A DNA stretch of 64,000 nucleotides from positions 1 through 64,000 of the forward strand of contig VGXM01000015.1 of assembly GCA_016873295.1 (NCBI GenBank), given 5' to 3'. Position numbers and translations under genes: made by a program. Every line of letters begins with the position of its first letter. Positions within the stretch are counted from its first letter, which is position 1. The notes beneath the pieces were generated by a model. It was not told where the DNA came from. It saw only the letters and a list, made by a program, of their open reading frames with translations, and did no database searches. The stretch is from Phycisphaerae bacterium (GTDB taxonomy: Bacteria > Planctomycetota > Phycisphaerae > Phycisphaerales > UBA1924). Below, in pieces: positions 57,805 through 64,000 of the stretch.

Positions 57805-59004
57805 ATGGCGCAGCGCTTGATCAACGACCCCGCGGACCGCCCGGCGCCCGTGGTGGCGGTGCAGAACCTGACCAGGGTCTTCAAGGACTTCTGGATGCGG
57901 GACCGGGCCCGGGCCGTGGACGACCTGTCCTTCGAGATCCATCCGCGCGAGGTCTTCGGGCTGCTGGGGCCCAACGGGTCGGGCAAGAGCACGACGATCA
58001 AGATGATCCTGGGGCTGCTCAAGCCGACGCGGGGGCGGATCTCGGTCTTCGGTCGGCTCCCCAGCGACGTGGCGATCAAGAAGCGGATCGGGTACCTGCC
58101 CGAGGAGTCGTACATGTACGCGTTCCTCACGGGGCGCGAGACGCTGGAGTACTACGCCAAGCTCTTCGGGCTGGACCACGCGGTCCGCAGCCGCCGCATC
58201 GACGAGCTGCTGGAGATGGTGGGCCTCACGCACGCGCAGCACCGCCCGGTGCACGAGTACAGCAAGGGGATGCAACGGCGGATCGGGCTGGCCCAGGCGC
58301 TGGTGAACGACCCCGACCTGCTCATCCTCGACGAGCCGACCACGGGGCTGGACCCGATCGGCACGCGCCAGGTGAAGGACCTGATCAACGAGCTGGGGCG
58401 TCGCGGCAAGACGGTGCTGCTCTCCAGCCACCTGCTGGCCGACGTCGAGGACTGCGTGGATCGCATGGTGATCCTCTACGGCGGGGCCAAGCGGGCCGAG
58501 GGCACCTGCGACGAGCTGCTCGTGGAACAGGACCGCACCACCATCGAGACGGACAGCCTGGACGAGGCGACGATCTCCGCGGTGGACCGGCTCATCCGCG
58601 AGCGGTCCCGGGGCGACCGGTCGGTGCGGCGCGTCGCCAAGCCCAGGCAGCGGCTGGAGGAGTTCTTCCTCGACATCGTGGAGCGGGCCCGCGAGGCCCG
58701 GCTGTCGACGAGCGGTGCCATGTACGGCGGCGCCACCGCCCGGTTCCTGACCGAGGGCGCCGACGAGGCACCCGAGTCGATCATCGAGCGCCTGACCGCG
58801 GAGCCGGCGCCGGACGTGCCGGTCGCGCCGGATCGCCCCCCCAGCGGGCCCGACGCGTCCGTCATCGGGTCGCTGGTGTCGGAGCGCCCCGTGCCGGGGG
58901 TGCCGCGGGAGGAGCCTCCCGGGGCGGGGCGGCGCGGCGCGGACGTGGACCGCTCGCTGATCGATTCGCTGGTGGAGCGTGAGCCCGAGGAGCCCTCGCC
59001 GTGA
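57805..59004 (+). CDS. ABC transporter ATPase with a repeated C-terminal tail motif
   Basis: Codes for 399 residues. The nucleotide-binding domain has Walker A GPNGSGKST (55-63), Q-loop region LPEESYMYAF, signature EYSKGMQRRIG, Walker B LLILDEPTTGLD and the switch His in LLSSHLLADVE. It is of the ABC-2/drug-exporter type. After about residue 310 a tail of some 90 residues follows, containing a motif three times: SIIERLT (325-331), SVIGSLV (352-358) and SLIDSLV (384-390), separated by Pro-rich linkers. Such a tail is unusual and could dock onto a partner. The stop overlaps the permease start (GTGA). Confidence 0.92.
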   Translation: MAQRLINDPADRPAPVVAVQNLTRVFKDFWMRDRARAVDDLSFEIHPREVFGLLGPNGSGKSTTIKMILGLLKPTRGRISVFGRLPSDVAIKKRIGYLPEESYMYAFLTGRETLEYYAKLFGLDHAVRSRRIDELLEMVGLTHAQHRPVHEYSKGMQRRIGLAQALVNDPDLLILDEPTTGLDPIGTRQVKDLINELGRRGKTVLLSSHLLADVEDCVDRMVILYGGAKRAEGTCDELLVEQDRTTIETDSLDEATISAVDRLIRERSRGDRSVRRVAKPRQRLEEFFLDIVERAREARLSTSGAMYGGATARFLTEGADEAPESIIERLTAEPAPDVPVAPDRPPSGPDASVIGSLVSERPVPGVPREEPPGAGRRGADVDRSLIDSLVEREPEEPSP

Positions 59005-60971
59005 GCTGGCGCGAGCACTTCTCGCGGCTGGACCGGATCCAGAAGGGGCGGCTGTTCAAGATCGTCGCGACGCTGGTGCTGCTCGGGTTGGCGGGGCAGG
59101 GCTTCGTCACGTTCGTGATCCTGTCCCAGGGCCGCGGGGGCGAGGTGGAGGCGATGTCGGCGCTGGAGCGTGCGGCGAGCGAGCCCGCGCCCGCGGCGCT
59201 CCCGGCGGACGCCTCGGAGGAGGCGAGGCGGGCGGCGGCGGCGGAGGAGGCGGAGCGGACGGTGCTCCGCGCGACGCGCGACCTGGTGTCCAACGTGCTG
59301 TCGGCCCGCAAGGACCGGACGGGGGCGGCGGTGGCGATCGGCGCGGCCACGGGCGTGGCCCTCGCGATCGTCTGGCTCGGGCTGGGGCTGACGTTCCTGG
59401 GGCTGGGGGCGCTGGTGCTCGGGCTGGGGTCCCCGCTGTGGGCCCTGGGCTGGACGGGGGCCGCGTCGCTGGTGGTGGGGGTGGCGGCGCTCCTGGTGAG
59501 CTTCGCGGCCCTGACGCGCGTGGGGCGCATCGGGCTGGGCGGGACGGGCCCGATCCGCGGCATCGCCCGCAACACGCTCGACGAGGCGCTCCGGGGCAAG
59601 GTCGGGCTGGTCTTCATCATCGTGCTGTTGTTCCTGCTGGCGGGGATCCCGCTGCGGCTGGACGAGGGCTCGCCCCTGCGCTACCGCGTGCAGAGCTTCC
59701 TCTCGCAGGGCACGGGCGTGTCGTTCGGCATCCTCGGGCTCTTCACGGTGCTGTTCGCGGCGGCGTCGGTGACGTTCGAGCAGCGCGACCGCATCATCTG
59801 GCAGACCATGACCAAGCCGGTGTCGGCGTGGCAGTACCTGCTGGGCAAGTGGCTGGGGATCTCGGCGCTCAACGCCGTCATGCTGGGCGTGTGCGCCTCG
59901 GGCGTCTTCCTGTTCACCGACTACCTGCGGGGGCAGCCGGCGCTCGGCGAGGTGCGGGCGTTCGTGCCCCGGTCGCCCGGCACGCTGATGACCGAGGACC
60001 GGGTCATGCTCGAGTCCCAGGTGCTGGCGGCGAACCTGAAGGTGCCCGCCGACGGCCCGACGGTCGACCAGGCCCAGTTCGAGAGGTCGGTCGAGTCCCG
60101 CCTGGAGGCCCAGAAGGCGGCGAGCCCCATGTTCGAGCCGACGGAGAAGGACCGCCAGTTCGCGCGGCGGAAGTACTACGAGGAGCTGATCCAGGCCTAC
60201 CGCACCATCGAGCCCGGGCAGTACGAGTACTACCGCTTCGGCGGGCTTCAGCCCGCCCAGCGCCGGCACTCACTGCTCACCCTGCGCTTCAAGGTCCAGG
60301 CGGGCGGCAACGAGCCGGACCAGATCTACCGCATCGGCTTCATCTTCGCGGGCATGGAGCCGATCGTCCAGGAGAGCGGGCTCAACCAGCTCCAGACCAT
60401 CCCGGTTCCCTCGACGCTCATCGACTCGGCGGGCAACCTCGACGTGATGATCATCAACGGGAATCCGGCCACCGGCATCGCCAACCCGCTCTCGATCACC
60501 CTGCCGCCGGACGGGCTGAGCCTCGCGTACCGTGCGGCGACCTTCGAGGGCAACTTCCTCCGCGTCGTGGGAGTCCTCTGGGTCAAGCTGGCGTTCCTGG
60601 CGATGGTGGGCCTGGCGGCGGGCACGTTCCTGTCGTTCCCCGTCGCGGCCCTGGTGGCGATCGGGATCTACCTGATCGCGGAGGGCACGCCCTTCCTCGG
60701 CCGCTCGCTCGAGAACTACTCGAGCTACACGCCGGACGGGCGGGTGATCTACTTCAACGTCGCGGTGGAGACGGTGGCGACGGGGATCGCGTGGGTGTTC
60801 CGGGTGTACGGGAACCTGAGGCCGGTGGAGCGGCTGGTGCAGGGCGAGCTCCTGGAGTGGCGGACGGTGTCGTCGGCGGTGGGCGTGCTGCTGGCGTGGA
60901 CGGGGGCCCTGTACGGGGCGGGGGTGGCGATTCTGCGGCGGCGCGAACTGGCGATCTACTCGGGGCACTAG
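59001..60971 (+). CDS. ABC-2 type permease partner of the operon ATPase
   Basis: Codes for 656 residues from a GTG overlapping the previous stop. A helix near the N-terminus (FKIVATLVLLGLAGQGFVTFVIL) is followed by a charged Ala/Glu-rich stretch and then a cluster of helices (VGLVFIIVLLFLLAGIPL, VSFGILGLFTVLFAAASV). A conserved IIWQTMTKPVSAWQYLLGKW motif is typical of ABC-2 permeases. A long extracytoplasmic part of about 200 residues (about 320-520) follows, then further helices to the C-terminus. The large external domain is unusual for an ABC-2 permease and may bind the substrate. Confidence 0.88.
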   Translation: MSWREHFSRLDRIQKGRLFKIVATLVLLGLAGQGFVTFVILSQGRGGEVEAMSALERAASEPAPAALPADASEEARRAAAAEEAERTVLRATRDLVSNVLSARKDRTGAAVAIGAATGVALAIVWLGLGLTFLGLGALVLGLGSPLWALGWTGAASLVVGVAALLVSFAALTRVGRIGLGGTGPIRGIARNTLDEALRGKVGLVFIIVLLFLLAGIPLRLDEGSPLRYRVQSFLSQGTGVSFGILGLFTVLFAAASVTFEQRDRIIWQTMTKPVSAWQYLLGKWLGISALNAVMLGVCASGVFLFTDYLRGQPALGEVRAFVPRSPGTLMTEDRVMLESQVLAANLKVPADGPTVDQAQFERSVESRLEAQKAASPMFEPTEKDRQFARRKYYEELIQAYRTIEPGQYEYYRFGGLQPAQRRHSLLTLRFKVQAGGNEPDQIYRIGFIFAGMEPIVQESGLNQLQTIPVPSTLIDSAGNLDVMIINGNPATGIANPLSITLPPDGLSLAYRAATFEGNFLRVVGVLWVKLAFLAMVGLAAGTFLSFPVAALVAIGIYLIAEGTPFLGRSLENYSSYTPDGRVIYFNVAVETVATGIAWVFRVYGNLRPVERLVQGELLEWRTVSSAVGVLLAWTGALYGAGVAILRRRELAIYSGH

Positions 60972-61002
60972 ATGAGGAGGGCCGCCCGCGGGCGGCGCGT
61001 GG

Positions 61003-62988
61003 ATGTCGCGTGACAGCCGGATCCAACTCCTCGCCGCCGCGCTGATGGCGGTCCTGTTCGCCGTCGGCGGCGTGCTGTCGGTGGCGGTGTCGACGAGCAT
61101 CGGGCGGAACCGGCTGGCGTACACCGATCGCGCGGAGGAGGGGCAGCCGGTCGAGGTGAACCTGGGCATCGCCATGGGCGCCTTCCGGGGTCTGTTCGTG
61201 AACTGGCTGTGGATCCGGGCCAACGAGCTGAAGGAGGAGGGCAAGTACTTCGAGGCGATCGAGCTGGCGCGGGCGATCACGAAGCTGCAGCCGCGCTTCC
61301 CCAAGGTGTGGCAGTTCCACGCGTGGAACCTGGCGTACAACATCTCGGTGGCGACCCAGACCCGCGAGGAGCGCTGGGAGTGGGTGCAGGCGGGGATCCG
61401 GCTGCTCCGCAGCGAGGGAGTCCCCGCCAACCCCAACGACCTGCAGATCCACCGCGAGCTGGCGTGGATCTACCTGCACAAGGTGCAGGGGTGGATGGAC
61501 GACGCGAACGTTTTTTACAAGAAGCGGCACGCGGAGGAGTGGACGTACGTGATGGGCCCGCCCCCGCCGCGGCTGGCCGGGAGCGAGGGGCGCGTGCGCG
61601 AGAGCGTGATCGAGCAGTACGCGCGGTGGCTGGCGCGGATCGCCGAGGCGCCCACGCCGGCGCAGCTCCGCGCGGACGATCCGCTGGTGGACGAGCTGGC
61701 GACGCGGCTGGTGCCGGGGGCGGTGGACGCGCTGGGGATGCCGCTGCTCGAGCGCTACGAGCAGACGCGGGCGGCGCGGCGTTCGGCGCGGCGGGAGTCG
61801 ATGGAGCGGATGTTCGGCCCCCGCAGCCGCGCCTTCGCGGCCCTGCTCGACGACCCACGCTTCGCCGACGCCTGGGAGCGGCTCATCCCCGCCGTGCGCC
61901 GCGCGGTCCTCGAGGGCGAGTACAACATGGAGCCGCGGCGGATGATCCGCTACACGCGCAAGTACGGGCCCATCGACTGGCGTCACCCGGCGGCCCACGG
62001 GCTCTACTGGTCGGCGCGGGGCGTCGAGCAGGCGCTCACCCGCGTCACCGAGCGCAACCGCAAGGACTTCGACTTCCTCAACACCGACCGCATCGTGCTG
62101 CAGTCGGCCCAGGAGCTGTACCGCACGGGCGAGATCTACTTCGACGTGATGGAGTTCTACATCACCGACCGCCAGGGGGGGTTCTACCTCGCGGTGCCCA
62201 ACGAGTGGTTCTTCCCGACCTACGGCGACCTGCTGTCGGACGTGGTGGAGCGCAGCATCATCCCGGGGACAACCGTGAAGGCCGAGGGGCTCCAGCGGGC
62301 CTACACGCTGATCGGGGCCGGGTACGAGAACTTCGTCAAGGACGCGATCCGGTTCTTCTACCGGCGCGGGCAGCGCGACGTGGCCGAGAAGTACAAGCTC
62401 GACCTGATCCGCTTTGCGGGCCAGAACATCAACGACCCGCACCGCAACGCCGAGCTGGCCCGCCCGCTCGACGAGTGGATCCAGGAGGAGCTCAAGGACC
62501 GGTTCACGTCGCCGTCGGTCGCGGTGAGCGAGGTGACGGGCGCGCTCCTGGGCGCGTTCTCGACGGGCCTGCTGGGCGGGGACAACGAGCTCTTCTCCAG
62601 GCAGATCACCTACGCCGCCGACGCCCACGCCTTCTTCATGCGCGAGCAGCGGAGGCAGGGTGTGGTGGACGCGACGGCGGCGCGGATGGACCAGATGCCC
62701 GCCGACTTCGGGCTGATGGCGGGTGGGGTGTTCGCGCAGTTCATCACGGGGCTGTCGCTCGACGACGCCCGCCTGCTCTACTCGCGGGCGCCGGACTCGC
62801 TGCGGGTCTACGCCTACGACCCGCTCAAGGCGCAGGTGGGGCAGCAGTTCGAGGAGGGCCAGCGCGTCGTCGACAAGCCCTTCGACACGCTCTTCCCCCC
62901 GCCCCCGGGGCTCGAGCAGCACCGGGTCCGCCTGCGGGCGCTGCTCGAAGAGGCGCAGCGCGGGCGCGGCACCATCGAGGCGCGGTGA
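61003..62988 (+). CDS. Membrane-anchored helical-repeat protein of the operon
   Basis: Codes for 661 residues from the ATG giving MSRDSRIQL; GAGGAGG lies upstream but rather far (22 bases). An N-terminal helix (LLAAALMAVLFAVGGVLSVAV) anchors it, then a TPR-like helical region (FRGLFVNWLWIRANELKEEGKYFEAIELARAITKLQPRFPKVW) and further helices. GVDALG/TEVTG-type motifs are not seen. The rest is mostly helical with conserved Trp and Tyr residues. It closes the operon. I do not recognise the family; it could be an extracytoplasmic partner of the permease or the SPFH complex. It converges on the DUF1501 gene with a six-base gap. Confidence 0.75.
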   Translation: MSRDSRIQLLAAALMAVLFAVGGVLSVAVSTSIGRNRLAYTDRAEEGQPVEVNLGIAMGAFRGLFVNWLWIRANELKEEGKYFEAIELARAITKLQPRFPKVWQFHAWNLAYNISVATQTREERWEWVQAGIRLLRSEGVPANPNDLQIHRELAWIYLHKVQGWMDDANVFYKKRHAEEWTYVMGPPPPRLAGSEGRVRESVIEQYARWLARIAEAPTPAQLRADDPLVDELATRLVPGAVDALGMPLLERYEQTRAARRSARRESMERMFGPRSRAFAALLDDPRFADAWERLIPAVRRAVLEGEYNMEPRRMIRYTRKYGPIDWRHPAAHGLYWSARGVEQALTRVTERNRKDFDFLNTDRIVLQSAQELYRTGEIYFDVMEFYITDRQGGFYLAVPNEWFFPTYGDLLSDVVERSIIPGTTVKAEGLQRAYTLIGAGYENFVKDAIRFFYRRGQRDVAEKYKLDLIRFAGQNINDPHRNAELARPLDEWIQEELKDRFTSPSVAVSEVTGALLGAFSTGLLGGDNELFSRQITYAADAHAFFMREQRRQGVVDATAARMDQMPADFGLMAGGVFAQFITGLSLDDARLLYSRAPDSLRVYAYDPLKAQVGQQFEEGQRVVDKPFDTLFPPPPGLEQHRVRLRALLEEAQRGRGTIEAR

Positions 62989-62994
62989 GCGGGC

Positions 62995-64000
62995 TCACGA
63001 CTCCCTGATCACCGGCACCGGGCGGTACGTCCCCTCCAGGATGCCCTTGCTGTCGCCCTTGAGCCAGCCCTCGATGATCCCGGCGTAGACGGCGCGGAAG
63101 TCGGTGGTGAAGCGCAGGTCGCCGTCGTCCAGGTCGCGGAGCGAGGGGTGCTGCCCGTGGAGCCCGGGCCGGACCATGGGCCCGGCGAGGACCATGGGGG
63201 CCGCCGTGCCGTGGTCCGTGCCCGACGAGGCGTTCTGCGAGACTCGGCGCCCGAACTCGCTGAAGGTCATCGTCAGGACGCGAGCGTCGTTGCCCTGGGC
63301 CGCCAGGTCGGCGTAGAAGGCGCGGAGGGCCCCGGCGTACTGCCCCAGGAGCTGGGCGTGCCGCCCCTGCGGTCCGCCCTGCCCGGCGTGGGTGTCGAAC
63401 CCGCCCAGCGTGGCGTAGTAGACGCGGGTCTTGAGGCCCGCGCGGATCATGCTCGCGATCATCGACATCTGGCGGGCCAGGTCCGAGCCGGGGTAGGCGA
63501 CCTGCGGGCGCATCGCGACCGCCTTGCGGATCAGGTCGCTGGAGACCTGGGCGTCGAGGGTGGTGCGCATGAGGTACGCCGCGGTGGACTCGGCCGGCAC
63601 GCCCTCGGTCACGCCCGTGCGCGCGATCTTGTCGTAGGTCTCCTTGAGGGCGGGGTGGATCTCCTCGCCCGACCAGCGGAAGAGGTCGGCGGACTCGAAG
63701 CTCACGGGCTTGACGTAGCGGCCCTGCATGGCCAGGGGCGCGCTGCGCCCGATGGCGATGCCCGGGGGCCCGCCCGCGGCGTCCTGGGGCGCGGGCGTTT
63801 CCGGGCGCCCGGACTCGCCCTTGCCCGTGCCGCAGCACTCGCTGTCGATGTAGCGCCCGATCCAGCCGTCGCCCGTCGCGGTGGTGTCGGCGGTGTGCCA
63901 GATGTCCATGCTCTTGAAGTGGGAGCGGTTGGGGTTGGGGTAGCCGACGCCCGGCACGATGGCGACGTGCCCCTCGTCGTACATGTCCATGAGCGGGCGG
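62995..64000 (-). CDS. DUF1501 family protein, 5' end outside the window
   Basis: About 335 residues are visible in an open frame that continues past position 64000, so the N-terminus is missing. Motifs DEGHVAIVPGVGYPNPNRSHFKSMDIWHTAD, YYATLGGFDTHAGQ, LTMTFSEFGRRVSQNASSGTDHG and VLAGPMVRPGLHG are typical of DUF1501, an alkaline-phosphatase-superfamily group found in planctomycetes, commonly with a Tat signal and secreted. The His and Asp residues of TFSEFGRR...GTDHG are probable metal ligands. Function is unknown in most members; a sulfatase or phosphatase-like role is possible. The gene ends next to the SPFH operon. Confidence 0.85.
   Translation of the reverse strand, partial: RPLMDMYDEGHVAIVPGVGYPNPNRSHFKSMDIWHTADTTATGDGWIGRYIDSECCGTGKGESGRPETPAPQDAAGGPPGIAIGRSAPLAMQGRYVKPVSFESADLFRWSGEEIHPALKETYDKIARTGVTEGVPAESTAAYLMRTTLDAQVSSDLIRKAVAMRPQVAYPGSDLARQMSMIASMIRAGLKTRVYYATLGGFDTHAGQGGPQGRHAQLLGQYAGALRAFYADLAAQGNDARVLTMTFSEFGRRVSQNASSGTDHGTAAPMVLAGPMVRPGLHGQHPSLRDLDDGDLRFTTDFRAVYAGIIEGWLKGDSKGILEGTYRPVPVIRES

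Overview
The window is GC-rich DNA that looks like a chromosome segment of a planctomycete, most likely class Phycisphaerae. This rests on three things. A 23S-5S rRNA unit carries no 16S gene and has its own promoter-like signal and leader. Seven secreted proteins end in paired EF-hand repeats of the dockerin kind, most of them finishing in Gly-Cys. Planctomycete-style families are also present (DUF1501, secreted beta-propellers, a SPINDLY-type transferase, an FHA-GAF-PP2C phosphatase). No phage, transposase, CRISPR array or tRNA gene was seen, so this is core chromosome rather than an island.

Layout. 1-4.1 kb: a small membrane protein, then 5S and 23S rRNA on the minus strand with a terminator, a boxA-like antitermination site and a candidate promoter. 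4.1-10.3 kb: a minus-strand type IV pilus type cluster (a PilM protein with a membrane C-terminus, a PilO-like protein, a large one-TM protein with a poly-glycine tail) and a small membrane protein. 10.3-14 kb: a MEMO-family protein, a small basic protein, a CusF-like lipoprotein, a uracil-DNA glycosylase that has lost most Fe-S ligands, and a small membrane protein. 14.3-20 kb: four consecutive minus-strand genes for secreted dockerin-tailed proteins. 20.3-25.6 kb: a phytase-like propeller diverging from a plus-strand run holding an active-looking HtrA protease, an HtrA-like pseudoprotease, a membrane protein and a dual-specificity phosphatase. 25.9-29.8 kb: a GT39-type transferase, then recR and rpoN. 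30-38.7 kb: an ABC-2 permease, an unusual 172-nt repeat pair, a TPR/GT41 transferase, clpC and an FHA-GAF-SpoIIE phosphatase. 38.7-43.6 kb: three more dockerin-tailed proteins with pyrE between them. 43.7-49.2 kb: a 12-copy 23-nt tandem repeat, two DUF1579-type secreted proteins, a RibBA protein with degraded active sites, a DUF418 protein and a membrane protein. 49.3-52.7 kb: a large secreted zinc metalloprotease. 53.3-63 kb: a six-gene plus-strand operon with three SPFH proteins, an ABC ATPase, an ABC permease and a membrane-anchored helical protein. 63-64 kb: the 3' part of a DUF1501 gene that leaves the window.

How the parts fit. The SPFH/ABC operon is the best candidate for an undescribed multi-gene system: tightly packed genes suggest a membrane microdomain scaffold coupled to an ABC exporter, with a repeated peptide motif in the ATPase tail as a possible tether. 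The secreted dockerin proteins share one C-terminal module whose two outer cysteines are present together or absent together, which suggests a disulfide clasp. Protein quality control is represented by clpC, HtrA, the pseudoprotease and the HflK/HflC-like pair. Housekeeping genes (pyrE, recR, rpoN, ribB-type) are scattered among these.
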